From NCBI RefSeq assembly GCF_018139565.1, contig NZ_JAGSPK010000001.1, forward strand, positions 310,001-374,000: a stretch of 64,000 bases of DNA, in the 5' to 3' direction. Of the stretch, positions 9,184 to 18,563 are shown one piece after another. Below the pieces are notes generated by a model. It worked only from the letters and a program-made list of their open reading frames with translations, searched no databases and was not told where the DNA came from. Numbering within the stretch: position 1 is the stretch's first letter; each line of letters begins with the position of its first letter. The position numbers and the translations under genes were made by a program. The stretch is from Cognatundibacterium rivi. Its GTDB lineage: Bacteria; Pseudomonadota; Gammaproteobacteria; Burkholderiales; Burkholderiaceae_D.

Positions 9184-9215
9184 AGAGGACAGCAATTCGG
9201 TGTCTGCTGTCCTCT
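9184..9215 (-). terminator. Hairpin downstream of ettA
   Basis: AGAGGACAGCA (9184-9194) and TGCTGTCCTCT (9205-9215) form a perfect 11-bp stem with a 10-base loop just after the ettA stop. The T-tract on the minus strand is weak, so termination efficiency is uncertain. Confidence 0.55.
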
Positions 9216-9222
9216 GGTGCTG

Positions 9223-10890
9223 TTACACCGTCAGTGGTTTGTAGCGAATGCGCTTAGGTTTGGCACCTTCTTCACCCAGACGTTTTTTCTTGTCGGCTTC
9301 ATATTCCTGATAGTTGCCGTCGAAGAACGTGACTTGCGAGTTACCTTCAAACGCCAGAATATGCGTCGCAATACGATCGAGGAACCAGCGGTCATGCGAG
9401 ATCACCATGACGCTGCCAGCGAATTCCAGTAAAGCGTCTTCCAGCGCGCGCAGGGTTTCCACGTCCAAATCATTTGATGGTTCATCCAGCAGCAGAACAT
9501 TGCCGCCTTGCAGCAGGGTTTTGGCCAGATGCAGACGACCACGCTCACCACCGGACAAATTACCGACGATTTTTTGCTGATCACCACCTTTGAAGTTAAA
9601 ACGACCCAGATACGCGCGCGATGGCATTTCAAAGCGGCCAACGGTCAGAATGTCAGCGCCATTGGCGACATCCTCAAACACGGTTTTGGTATTGCCCAAA
9701 TCTTCACGCGACTGATCGACCAGCGAGATTTTAGCAGTCTGACCGAGTACCACTTCGCCGCTGTCTGGTTGTTCCAGCCCTTTGATCATTTTAAACAGCG
9801 TCGATTTACCGGCGCCGTTAGGGCCGATGATACCGACGATGGCGCCGGGTGGGATTCTGAAGCTCAGGTTGTCGATCAGCAGGCGATCGCCGAAGGCCTT
9901 GCTGACATTTTTAAATTCGATGACTTCGTTACCGAGGCGTTCCGCGACCGGGATGAAAATCTCCTGAGTCTCGTTGCGCTTCTGGTATTCGTGTTCGCTC
10001 ATTTCATTGAAACGTGCCAAACGCGCCTTGCTTTTGGCCTGACGCGCTTTCGGATTCTGGCGTGACCATTCCAGCTCTTTTTGCAGTGCTTTCTGACGTG
10101 CTGATTCGGTCGCTTCTTCCTGTTTCAGGCGGGCTTGTTTCTGGTCTAGCCAGGAAGAGTAATTGCCTTTCCAAGGAATACCGGCACCACGATCCAGTTC
10201 CAATATCCATTCCGCAGCGTTATCAAGGAAGTAGCGGTCATGCGTGATCGCTACGACGGTGCCGGGGAAGCGCAACAGGAATTGTTCCAGCCAGTCAACA
10301 GATTCTGCATCCAGATGGTTGGTTGGTTCGTCGAGCAGCAACATGTCGGGTTTTGACAACAGTAAACGACATAAAGCAACGCGGCGTTTTTCACCACCTG
10401 ACAGCACGCCGATTTTGGCTTCCCACGGTGGTAAACGCAGTGCGTCAGCGGCCATTTCCAGTTGCAACTCAACATTGTCACCGGCGGATGCCGAGATGAT
10501 GGCTTCCAGACGCGCCTGTTCTTCCGCTAAAGCATCGAAATCGGCATTTTCTTCAGCGTAAGCCGCATACACTTCTTCCAGTTTTGCTTTTGCTTCAAAT
10601 ACCTCGCCGAGTGCAGATTCGACTGCCTCACGTACGGTTTGCTCAGGATCGAGTTGCGGTTCCTGTGGCAAATAACCGATGTTCAGGTTCGGCATCGGTA
10701 CGGCTTCGCCCTGAATGTCTTTATCAATCCCCGCCATGATTTTCAGCAGCGAGGATTTACCTGAACCATTCAGACCAAGCACACCAATTTTGGCGCCCGG
10801 GAAGAAGGAAAGTGAAATATCTTTCAGGATTTGACGTTTCGGCGGAACGATTTTTCCGACACGATTCATGGTGTAAACGTAATTAGCCAT
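9223..10890 (-). CDS. ettA: Energy-dependent translational throttle protein EttA (ABC-F)
   Basis: 555 residues from the ATG at 10890 (MANYVYTMNRVGK...), the conserved EttA start; the frame remains open upstream but lacks similarity there. Two ABC domains without membrane helices: Walker A GLNGSGKSS and GPNGAGKST, signatures LSGGEKRRV and LSGGERGRL, and the Arm/linker rich in Lys/Arg between them (QNPKARQAKSKARLARF). EttA binds the ribosomal E site and gates the first elongation steps according to the ATP/ADP ratio. Complete. Confidence 0.95.
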   Translation of the reverse strand: MANYVYTMNRVGKIVPPKRQILKDISLSFFPGAKIGVLGLNGSGKSSLLKIMAGIDKDIQGEAVPMPNLNIGYLPQEPQLDPEQTVREAVESALGEVFEAKAKLEEVYAAYAEENADFDALAEEQARLEAIISASAGDNVELQLEMAADALRLPPWEAKIGVLSGGEKRRVALCRLLLSKPDMLLLDEPTNHLDAESVDWLEQFLLRFPGTVVAITHDRYFLDNAAEWILELDRGAGIPWKGNYSSWLDQKQARLKQEEATESARQKALQKELEWSRQNPKARQAKSKARLARFNEMSEHEYQKRNETQEIFIPVAERLGNEVIEFKNVSKAFGDRLLIDNLSFRIPPGAIVGIIGPNGAGKSTLFKMIKGLEQPDSGEVVLGQTAKISLVDQSREDLGNTKTVFEDVANGADILTVGRFEMPSRAYLGRFNFKGGDQQKIVGNLSGGERGRLHLAKTLLQGGNVLLLDEPSNDLDVETLRALEDALLEFAGSVMVISHDRWFLDRIATHILAFEGNSQVTFFDGNYQEYEADKKKRLGEEGAKPKRIRYKPLTV

Positions 10891-10982
10891 TATTTCTTTG
10901 TTGTTAAATGTAGACAATGCCCGCAAGGATACCTCATGCGCGCCGAGACAAACGTATTTTGCCAAATTTCACATAAATTTGT

Positions 10983-11020
10983 GCCTCGCATCAAATTTGA
11001 TTTAGCGCAAATTGCGAGGC
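10983..11020. promoter_or_regulatory. Nested inverted repeats upstream of ompW, FNR/Crp-like
   Basis: GCCTCGCA (10983-10990) pairs with TGCGAGGC (11013-11020). Inside are the palindrome TCAAATTTGA (10991-11000) and TTGAT-TTAG-CGCAA (10997-11010), which resembles an FNR/Anr site with a good left half and a weaker right half. ompW is FNR-controlled in E. coli, so oxygen control is plausible. Confidence 0.5.
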
Positions 11021-11072
11021 CTATCGCAGAACTACACTTCATCCATCAACTTAGACAACCGAGGAAAACAAA

Positions 11073-11687
11073 ATGAAAAAGATCGTTATCGCTCTCTCTT
11101 TAGCTGCAATGGGTTTAACAGCAACTCAAGCTATGGCTCAACAAAGCCCATGGCAAGTACGTGCCCGCGCAGTGAACATCAGCCCAGATAATAAATCTGA
11201 TGCTATCGCTGCTTTGGGAGTTGCAGCAGATGCTATCCACGTCAGCAACAAAACTATTGCTGAAGTTGATATCACTTATTTCGTTACACCAAACTGGTCT
11301 GCAGAGCTGATCCTGACTTACCCACAAAAACATGATGTGACATTGAATGGTACTAACATCGGTACATTCAAACATCTGCCACCAACACTGACAGCGCAAT
11401 ACCACTTCGCTCCTGACGCACAAGTAAGCCCATATCTGGGTGCTGGTGTGAACTACACACGTATTTCAGATGTGAATCTGTTAAAAGGTACTGCTGATCT
11501 GGACAGCAACAGCTTTGGCTTCGCGATTCAAGCTGGTGTTGATTTCAAACTGGATAAAAACTGGTCTTTGAATCTGGATGTGAAAAAAGTACAGATTCGT
11601 AGCGACGTTACTGCGGGTGGTGCAAAAATCAGTAATGTGAAGGTTGATCCATGGCTGGTAGGCGTAGGCGTAGGCTATCGCTTCTAA
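11073..11687 (+). CDS. ompW: OmpW family outer-membrane protein
   Basis: 204 residues. Signal peptide MKKIVIALSLAAMGLTATQAMA, then an 8-stranded barrel pattern with the OmpW signatures PWQVRARAVNISPDNKS, AELILTYPQKHDV and LPPTLTAQYHF, ending in aromatic GVGVGYRF as needed for barrel insertion. OmpW forms a narrow hydrophobic channel and is often induced by low oxygen or stress. GAGGAAAAC precedes the ATG, and a terminator follows directly. Confidence 0.94.
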   Translation: MKKIVIALSLAAMGLTATQAMAQQSPWQVRARAVNISPDNKSDAIAALGVAADAIHVSNKTIAEVDITYFVTPNWSAELILTYPQKHDVTLNGTNIGTFKHLPPTLTAQYHFAPDAQVSPYLGAGVNYTRISDVNLLKGTADLDSNSFGFAIQAGVDFKLDKNWSLNLDVKKVQIRSDVTAGGAKISNVKVDPWLVGVGVGYRF

Positions 11688-11708
11688 GCAACAGCAAGTT
11701 GTTCTTGT

Positions 11709-11738
11709 AAAAAAGCCGGTCGGTTGACCGGCTTTTTT
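11709..11738 (+). terminator. Rho-independent terminator of ompW
   Basis: GCCGGTC (11715-11721), GGTT loop, GACCGGC (11726-11732), flanked by an A-run before and T-run after. Confidence 0.9.
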
Positions 11739-11967
11739 ATTTGCTGAAATTTTTTCTCAGCATCAGTGGGGTGTGTGCATTGCTGGTTCGCGGACAAGCT
11801 GCTCGTAGACTGGACGTGGTGCCGACAGATCTATCGATATTGATGCACGGACTCCGCATGGGTCGTGGTGCCCGCATACGCGAAAAATCAAGCCGGCCTA
11901 TAATCAGCGCGCTTGATCAGCTTTGATTTCATGCGGCTTTTGTCAGCCATTAACGGAGAACCCCACC

Positions 11968-12477
11968 ATGACGATTTCTATGTATGCAGCATCAGTGCCC
12001 GTATTCACCCAAATGCTGGATAGTCTCAGCGAAGTTTTAAAGAAAGCCGAAGAGCACGCGGTAGAAAAAAATATCGCGCCGGAGATTTTATTGCAAGCGC
12101 GTTTATTTCCAGACATGTTCGCGTTGATACGTCAGGTGCAGATTGCGGCTGATTTTGCAAAAGGCGTTGCCGGTCGTCTGGCAGAGACTGAATTGCCAGC
12201 GTACGAAGACAATGAGCAGACTTTTGCCGATTTGCAGACACGGATAGCGAAAACCAAAGCATTTATCAGTTCTTTAGACGCGGCAAAATTTGCGGGTAGC
12301 GAAGAACGTGAAATTATTTTGCGTCCCGGTACACCTAAAGAAAAAAAACTGAACGGCCAAACTTATTTACTGCAATACGGTTTGCCACAGTTCTTTTTTC
12401 ACGTCATAACGACTTACGCCATTTTGCGCCACAACGGTGTCATGCTTGGTAAAAAAGACTTCATGGGTGCTTATTAA
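11968..12477 (+). CDS. DUF1993 family protein
   Basis: 169 residues from the ATG at 11968 with GGAGAA upstream; the start gives the conserved MTISMYAASVPVFTQMLDSL. Helical bundle of the DinB-like superfamily type with the family signatures LFPDMFALIRQVQIAADFAKG and the C-terminal FFFHVITTYAILRHNGV...GKKDFMG. Members are small cytosolic proteins of unknown role. Monocistronic, with a hairpin after the stop. Confidence 0.9.
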   Translation: MTISMYAASVPVFTQMLDSLSEVLKKAEEHAVEKNIAPEILLQARLFPDMFALIRQVQIAADFAKGVAGRLAETELPAYEDNEQTFADLQTRIAKTKAFISSLDAAKFAGSEEREIILRPGTPKEKKLNGQTYLLQYGLPQFFFHVITTYAILRHNGVMLGKKDFMGAY

Positions 12478-12502
12478 TTAAGCAGTAAAGTGAAATTGGA
12501 AG

Positions 12503-12552
12503 AACACCCAGACCTCATTGCGATGATGGATTCAGTTGGGTGTTGTTTTTTT
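12503..12552 (+). terminator. Probable terminator after the DUF1993 gene
   Basis: AACACCCA (12503-12510) pairs with TGGGTGTT (12537-12544), followed by GTTTTTTT. The 26-base loop is long, which lowers confidence. Confidence 0.55.
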
Positions 12553-12610
12553 CCGAAAATAATTTTCCAGGATGTGCATTGCCCTATGCGATCCGACAGA
12601 GGCATCGGTT

Positions 12611-13060
12611 TCATTTTCGTATAACAATATCCCGTTTCATCGGAGCCAGCCTGGCGATCAGTTTGTTTTGTACCGACGATGAAATGTTAAGTCTCTCCAT
12701 CGCGATCTGTACATCTTCTGCCAGGGCATTGAACTGTGCGCTGCTGACATCCTGCCCCTCATGTGTGAGTTTCATATCGTCGCCGCTATAGCGACAGGGG
12801 CCGCCGCTGATTTCGCAGAATTGTTCCTTCAGCAATCCGGCCAGCCGTTTCATGTTAACGTCTTTAAACGCTTCTTTGATTCGCGGGTCTTGCAAGACTA
12901 TGAGTAAGGTGTCGTCAACAATACGGCTGATACCAGCGTCGCTGCCTAGTTCCTCATACAAGCTTCCGCTTGAAGTTTGCGCGGTGGCGGTGCCGCTTAG
13001 TCCGCTCAGTACGATTGCCAGCACGATCGCTACAGTGTGGAAAACAGAGTGTCGTTGCAT
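12611..13060 (-). CDS. Exported truncated haemoglobin (group I-like)
   Basis: 149 residues. Signal peptide (MQRHSVFHTVAIVLAIVLSGLSGTATA) followed by a 2-on-2 globin: SLYEELGSDAGISRIVDD, FKDVNMKRLAGLLKEQFCEISGGPCRY (F helix region), and LTHEGQDVSSAQFNALAED, ending NKLIARLAPMKRDIV. Most truncated globins are cytosolic; this one should be periplasmic. The expected proximal histidine would be in the MKLTHEG segment. It begins 2 bp after the DUF3034 stop, so the two are probably translated together. Confidence 0.85.
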   Translation of the reverse strand: MQRHSVFHTVAIVLAIVLSGLSGTATAQTSSGSLYEELGSDAGISRIVDDTLLIVLQDPRIKEAFKDVNMKRLAGLLKEQFCEISGGPCRYSGDDMKLTHEGQDVSSAQFNALAEDVQIAMERLNISSSVQNKLIARLAPMKRDIVIRK

Positions 13061-13062
13061 GT

Positions 13063-13962
13063 TTAATTCCCGACCTGAACTGAGACATACCAGCCGCGCT
13101 GGCTTTTAGGATTGAAAACCGTAATGTCACCGAGATTCGCATAAGCGAGTGTCAGCGATATGGTCTTATTCGGAAACCAGGCGACAAATGCATCGTAATA
13201 GGCTTTCTCGTCGTCGACACTAAGATTGTTTGGCTTCCGTCGATATTCGAGACCGGCGACTAGCTTACGATTCAGCAGATAGGCAACCGAGGCTTCGGGC
13301 ATGATCTGGTACTGGTCTTTTTTGTCTCCGCCAAAACCCAGCAACCCCATCTGGTTTGCTTTAGTCAGCCTGAGTGTTCCGTTGACGAGCAAGCTCTGCG
13401 CAAAAAATAGTTTGCTCGCGGACGCATAGTAATCGATACCGGTATCACTCTTGGCACCGAGTTGCTTTACATTACTGACGCCGAGAGCATCCAGCCCTTG
13501 AACGCCCTGATGACGTTTGACCATGGCACCGATGGCAAGTTGAGGTTTCCAGTTATCCTGATCGGCAATGAGATCACCAGATATTCTGAATTTGATTCCC
13601 GCGATGTCTTGTTGCAGTGAAAGCTGATCCAATGGCGCTTTGCTACCGGTAAACTCCTGTTTTCCCAGCGATAATTCGAGCTTGTCAAAAAGCCCGATGG
13701 CGACACCATAGCTCTTCAGGCGGTAGTCCTGAGTTGAGAGTACGGTCAGGTAAGCATTGGCGCCATAACTGTCTTCTGTGCCATAGCCAGTAATTAATGC
13801 CCATGGCACTATCCCACCTCCGCCTGCGCCTTCCACTTGTCTGACGCCAGCTGTCGCCAGGAATTTACCACTGTCTGGCGCAGCGATCTGTGAATAGGCA
13901 TTTTGCTGCGTAAACAATAGCAGTACATTGGTGATGAAGAGAAAATGGATCTTGGCTGACAT
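13063..13962 (-). CDS. DUF3034 family exported/outer-membrane protein
   Basis: 299 residues. Signal peptide (IHFLFITNVLLLFTQQNAYSQ) then beta-rich sequence with the family hallmark GVRQVEGAGGGGIVPWALITGYG and NAYLTVLSTQDYRLKSYGVAIG, ending in the barrel-like VSVQVGN. Likely an outer-membrane or periplasmic beta-barrel; no biochemical role is established. First gene of a two-gene operon with the exported globin. Confidence 0.82.
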   Translation of the reverse strand: MSAKIHFLFITNVLLLFTQQNAYSQIAAPDSGKFLATAGVRQVEGAGGGGIVPWALITGYGTEDSYGANAYLTVLSTQDYRLKSYGVAIGLFDKLELSLGKQEFTGSKAPLDQLSLQQDIAGIKFRISGDLIADQDNWKPQLAIGAMVKRHQGVQGLDALGVSNVKQLGAKSDTGIDYYASASKLFFAQSLLVNGTLRLTKANQMGLLGFGGDKKDQYQIMPEASVAYLLNRKLVAGLEYRRKPNNLSVDDEKAYYDAFVAWFPNKTISLTLAYANLGDITVFNPKSQRGWYVSVQVGN

Positions 13963-14425
13963 AAATATCCTTCATCCGGGAAACGAATAAGCAAAATTGA
14001 AAACAATAAACTCGCTTCTGATATTTTCTGAACTTATCAGTGCAAACAGAAAATAGCAATATGTTGCTTTACGGGCGCAATATACTGTCATTCACGGCTC
14101 CACGTTATCTAAGCCATCGTTTCACAATTACTCCATTATGATAGGGTCTGCAATGAGCAGATAATTGCGCTTAGTGCATGTGAAAATTCTAAAACCAACT
14201 TGTTGTAATGACTGACCTTCTATTGGGCTGCGATAATAAAATTTTTGACCTGATAACAGAGTAAGCGCTCTATCGACACGCATGCAGTTCATAGTATGCT
14301 GCACGAATACGGTATTTTTTTATTCCATCTTTTGAATATGACAGTGGCGTAGTTGAGTGAATGAGATCTTATCGCTCCGCCGCACATTACTTTTTCCTAC
14401 TTTTGTCGTTTAGCCTGAATCTGAT
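13963..14425. other. 463-bp divergent intergenic region, no gene
   Basis: Separates the DUF3034 operon from the diguanylate cyclase. AT-rich; must hold promoters for both directions. I see no convincing ORF, RNA gene or strong palindrome. Confidence 0.5.
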
Positions 14426-16138
14426 ATGAGTCATTCGTCTCTGCGCCGCCAACTTGTGATTCCGATTACCTTATTGGTGATCGGCGTTTCGGCTGCGATC
14501 GGCTGGGTATCCATGAAGGCAGGTACAGACGCGGTGCATACGCTCACGCAGCGTATGCTGGTTGATATGGTCAATCGCATCAACCTCTCGACTGAAAGAC
14601 ATATAGAGGGCGCTTTGATCGCACTGGAATCGGTGGCGCCCAGTGCAGACCGTATGCCGAAAGAGCATGTATTTTCCATGGATATGCATACTTTGGAAGA
14701 CAAGTTCTGGGCCGCCAGTGGCTTGTTTATGGATGTGAATAATTACGTCTATTTTGGTGGCAAAGACGGGCGTTTTGTCGGTGTCTACCGAATATCCAAG
14801 CGAGATGTCCAGTTATTCTGGCGCGAACCGGAGGCCAGCCGTCGGGATGTCTATCATGTGACGGGGATTGGTGATCGTTCGGAACTGATCCGTAGTGATG
14901 AATTTGATCCGCGCAAAAGACCCTGGTATCAGACGGCAATGCGCTCTGAAAAACCAGTATGGTCCAAGATTTACAACAATTTTTCGTTTAATTTTCCGAC
15001 AATTACGCTGGCGAAGGCTGTATTCCAGAAAAATCATGAGTTTGCAGGCGTGTTGGCGACTGATATGACCTTGATGGAGTTATCGAATTTTTTACGAAAA
15101 CTGGAAATCAGCAAAAACAGCGTTGCCTACATTGTTGATGCCGATGGTTATATCGTTGCGACTTCCGGCGAGGAGGTGCCACAGCGTACCGTCAATGGCG
15201 TACCCGAACGCATGCGTGCGGTCGATATGAAAACGCCATTGATCAGAGAGACTTTCTCGAATATTGGCAAGTCAAAAACGGTAGAGCCAGAGGTATTGGC
15301 GATGGATCTCAGCGGCGGCGCCGTGGATGTCGCCATATCTCCACTCGGTGGCAGACAAGGGTTGAACTGGCAGACGATTGTCGCGGTGCCACGTGCCGAT
15401 TTCATGCGTGAAATAAACAAAGGTTTCATGCAAAGTGTTGTGATTGCTATCGCATGTATTATTTTTGCACTGACGATAGGATTGACCATTGTTGAACGAG
15501 TGGTTCGCGATATACGAAAACTCACTGCAGCGGCAGAAAAATTCGGTAATGGCGAGCCTATGCCTAAGTTACATATCCGTCGTCAGGATGAGATAGGCAT
15601 ATTGACGCAGACCTTTGTTGATATGGAAAAAAAGCTGCGATTTGACAAACTGACGCAAGTCGCAAATCGTGAGTCATTGTTTGCAAAAATCACTTACCTG
15701 CAAAAAAACTCGAAAGAAAACCCGGACGAAGAAAACGGCTTCACTTTACTATTCGTTGATCTGGATCGTTTTAAACAGGTTAACGATAGCCATGGTCATG
15801 ATGCTGGCGATCAGGTGTTGATGATTACCGCCGCACGACTTTTGTCCGCGATCCGCGATACCGATGATGTTGCCCGTTATGGTGGTGATGAATTTGTATT
15901 GCTGTTGAGGGACACCAAAAATTCTATTGATATTCACAACATGGTGGAGAAAATCTCCTCTCTGGTCGAACAGCCTATCGCGTTAGATAGCGCGGTCGTT
16001 GAAATTGGCGCATCAATAGGCTGGGCGTGTTTTCCCGAGGATGGTGATGAGTATGTGCAATTGCTCAAGATTGCCGATAGCCGTATGTACAATTCCAAGC
16101 GCGACCGCAAATCAGGACAGCTGATTCATATCGTCTGA
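14426..16138 (+). CDS. Membrane diguanylate cyclase (dCache-HAMP-GGDEF)
   Basis: 570 residues. TM1 (about 10-30), a periplasmic double-Cache sensor (about 35-335) with the RPWYQTA segment typical of Cache domains, TM2 (VIAIACIIFALTIGLTIV), a HAMP helix pair, and a GGDEF domain with intact RYGGDEFVLLL. The product-inhibition site RxxD is present (RDTD) exactly five residues before GGDEF. Predicted to make c-di-GMP in response to a small extracellular ligand. Its last 13 bases overlap the convergent GGDEF-EAL gene. Confidence 0.93.
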   Translation: MSHSSLRRQLVIPITLLVIGVSAAIGWVSMKAGTDAVHTLTQRMLVDMVNRINLSTERHIEGALIALESVAPSADRMPKEHVFSMDMHTLEDKFWAASGLFMDVNNYVYFGGKDGRFVGVYRISKRDVQLFWREPEASRRDVYHVTGIGDRSELIRSDEFDPRKRPWYQTAMRSEKPVWSKIYNNFSFNFPTITLAKAVFQKNHEFAGVLATDMTLMELSNFLRKLEISKNSVAYIVDADGYIVATSGEEVPQRTVNGVPERMRAVDMKTPLIRETFSNIGKSKTVEPEVLAMDLSGGAVDVAISPLGGRQGLNWQTIVAVPRADFMREINKGFMQSVVIAIACIIFALTIGLTIVERVVRDIRKLTAAAEKFGNGEPMPKLHIRRQDEIGILTQTFVDMEKKLRFDKLTQVANRESLFAKITYLQKNSKENPDEENGFTLLFVDLDRFKQVNDSHGHDAGDQVLMITAARLLSAIRDTDDVARYGGDEFVLLLRDTKNSIDIHNMVEKISSLVEQPIALDSAVVEIGASIGWACFPEDGDEYVQLLKIADSRMYNSKRDRKSGQLIHIV

Positions 16139-18483
16139 TGCTGCGACCAGGTCAGCAGCCATGGTTGCAACTCACTGGCCGGCATAGGTCTGCTGATGTG
16201 ATAGCCTTGCCCTTGATCGCATCCAAGCTCTTTTAATAAATTCATCACTTTCGCATTTTCTATGCCTTCGGCAACAACTCTCAACCCCATGTTGTGTCCG
16301 AGATCGATAGTTGATTTGACGATTTTTGTGTCGTCAATATCCTGTTCCATTTTTAATACGAAGGATTTATCAATTTTCAGTTCATTCACTGGCAGTCGCT
16401 TCAGATAAGCCAGAGATGAATAACCAGTACCGAAATCATCGATTGATAACTCCATCCCCATCGCATGTAATTTATCCAGCGTCAGATGGGCACGTACCGG
16501 GTCATCCATGATGGCACTTTCCGTAATTTCCAGACAAAAATCGGCAGCTTGTACCTGATGCAGTGAAAGGATATTTGCAAATTTTTCTGGCAGCTCCTGA
16601 TCCATCAGATCACGTGTCGAAATATTGACTGATATTTTCAGATGAATCCCGGCATTTTTCCATTCGCGGCAAGCTTGTGCTGATGCGTTCATCATCCAGT
16701 GTGTCAACTGACGGATGAAACCTGTCTGCTCAGCGAAGGGAATGAACTGATCCGGATAGATGAAATTGCGTTCCGGATGCAACCATCGGACTAAAGCTTC
16801 GACCGCAACGACCTCACCGTTGGTCAGCGAGACTTTGGGTTGTACGTAGAGACGGAAATCGTTGCGCTCAAGCGCGGTGCGCATTTCGCTCAGCAGCGAT
16901 AAACTTTGCTGGCTGGATTTGTCGATGTCCGGCGCGTAAATCACCGCGCCGTTTTTTGCCTGCTTGGCCGCATACATAGCTACCTCGACGCGGCTTAATA
17001 GTGTGGCCGCATCAGCGGCATGCGAGGGAAAACCAGCGATGCCTATACTGGCACCGATATCGACGGTCTGATCCTCTATCGATATCGGATGTTCCAACGC
17101 ATGTAGAATCTTTTCTGCAATCTGTAGCGCCACCTCCTCTGTCGTTTCTGGTAGCAGCACAGCAAATTCATCACCGCCGAGACGTGCAGGTTGAATGTTG
17201 CCTGCACCTAGTTCCACTTTCAGGCGATGGGCGACTTCTTGCAGCAAAATATCGCCGAAGCTGTGGCCCATGACGTCATTGACGTGTTTGAATCTGTCCA
17301 GATCCATCATCAGCACATAGCATGTGCTTAAGCGGCTTTTGGCCAGTGTGATCGCCTCGTCCAGCATCTCTCTGAATAAGGCGCGGTTCGGCAATATTGT
17401 CAGCGTATCCCAGTAAGCAAGACGCCTGATTTCTTGTTCACGTGAAGCGATGGCGTCACGCATATGCGAAAAGCTGTTGGCCAGATCACCGATTTCATCT
17501 GTTCTTTCGACCTTGATGGGCGTCAGATAATCGCCAGTACCAAGACGACGGGCGGTATCGGCAAGCTGTCTGACGGGTTCGATGACGCGTCGAGCAGTGA
17601 CCGCGCTGATGATGCTGGCAACAATACATCCGAGTACGGTCAGTATCAGCAGATTTCTCTGTAATTTTTTATAGGGAGCAACAGCCTGATCAATCGACAA
17701 TTGAAGCACTGCAACCGCACTGTTATTGCCGTTGCTGGCCAGCGGCAACACATTCGTACGGTAATGATTGTCGCCGATTTCCATATCGCGCATGAGCCTT
17801 GGCCCAGCCTCATCTTTTGGCAAAGCACTTGCCAGTTGCAAGGCTTCTTGCTGCTCCAGCGTGGAGACGTTCATTTTCCACGGTGAACGGTTTTGCGAGG
17901 TGAGCAAGCTGATTTGCATCTTCGATAATTCACGCATATCGCTGACCAGCGTCTGATCCAGCGGAATCGCCATGACAACCCAGCTGATAGTGACCGGAGC
18001 TAACACCGGAACCATCACCATCTGATAAGGCTTACCATCAACGATATCAATATTACCGGCGCTGCCTTTTTCAGTGGCAGTCTTGATCATGGAAGAAACA
18101 GATTGCTGCAAGCCATGCGCCAGCGTATCGCTGCTGGCTGCTGTGATTTTTCCATCCAGATCAACCAGCATGGTTAAATCTGCACCTAAGCGCTGACCAT
18201 GATTCAATAAGGTGGAAACGATGGTTTCAGTGTCATGCGTGCCGATGGCTTCACGAAATGCATAATCTTTCGAGAGCAGCGTTGCACCTTGTATCAGTTT
18301 TTGTGCATTCTGATCCAGTAAGCGCGAAAAAACTTTTGTGCTGATTTTCAGTTCAGATTCAATAGCGCTGCGGGCATTAGTATCAATGGCGTTTCCAATC
18401 GCAAAATAAGCGACCAGTTGCAAGGTCAGAAGCAAGCTGATGAATAAGACGACAACCCGGCTTTCCAAACTGTGAAAACGCAT
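16126..18483 (-). CDS. Membrane GGDEF-EAL protein (bifunctional or c-di-GMP phosphodiesterase)
   Basis: 785 residues from the ATG at 18483 (MRFHSLESRVVVLF), supported by AAGGAAAA upstream; the frame stays open 23 codons further. TM1 near 15-35, a periplasmic sensor (about 40-275), TM2 (LLILTVLGCIVASIISAV), HAMP, then GGDEF (LGGDEFAVLLPE intact) and EAL (VEALVRW, plus DDFGTGYSSL loop 6 motif), both with catalytic motifs preserved. Could synthesise and degrade c-di-GMP; in many such fusions the EAL activity dominates. Tail-to-tail overlap with the cyclase suggests paired control. Confidence 0.93.
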   Translation of the reverse strand: MRFHSLESRVVVLFISLLLTLQLVAYFAIGNAIDTNARSAIESELKISTKVFSRLLDQNAQKLIQGATLLSKDYAFREAIGTHDTETIVSTLLNHGQRLGADLTMLVDLDGKITAASSDTLAHGLQQSVSSMIKTATEKGSAGNIDIVDGKPYQMVMVPVLAPVTISWVVMAIPLDQTLVSDMRELSKMQISLLTSQNRSPWKMNVSTLEQQEALQLASALPKDEAGPRLMRDMEIGDNHYRTNVLPLASNGNNSAVAVLQLSIDQAVAPYKKLQRNLLILTVLGCIVASIISAVTARRVIEPVRQLADTARRLGTGDYLTPIKVERTDEIGDLANSFSHMRDAIASREQEIRRLAYWDTLTILPNRALFREMLDEAITLAKSRLSTCYVLMMDLDRFKHVNDVMGHSFGDILLQEVAHRLKVELGAGNIQPARLGGDEFAVLLPETTEEVALQIAEKILHALEHPISIEDQTVDIGASIGIAGFPSHAADAATLLSRVEVAMYAAKQAKNGAVIYAPDIDKSSQQSLSLLSEMRTALERNDFRLYVQPKVSLTNGEVVAVEALVRWLHPERNFIYPDQFIPFAEQTGFIRQLTHWMMNASAQACREWKNAGIHLKISVNISTRDLMDQELPEKFANILSLHQVQAADFCLEITESAIMDDPVRAHLTLDKLHAMGMELSIDDFGTGYSSLAYLKRLPVNELKIDKSFVLKMEQDIDDTKIVKSTIDLGHNMGLRVVAEGIENAKVMNLLKELGCDQGQGYHISRPMPASELQPWLLTWSQHQTI

Positions 18484-18563
18484 TTTGTATTTTCCTTTTA
18501 CTTCATTACTTACTTTTTTGAATGGAACAGGTAGCGACTTTGTTGAATTCAATGCTGTTTTGT

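Noticed and set aside
11741..11926. 61-codon frame after ompW
   Set aside because: Begins within the T-tract region of the ompW terminator; no family signal and no ribosome site.
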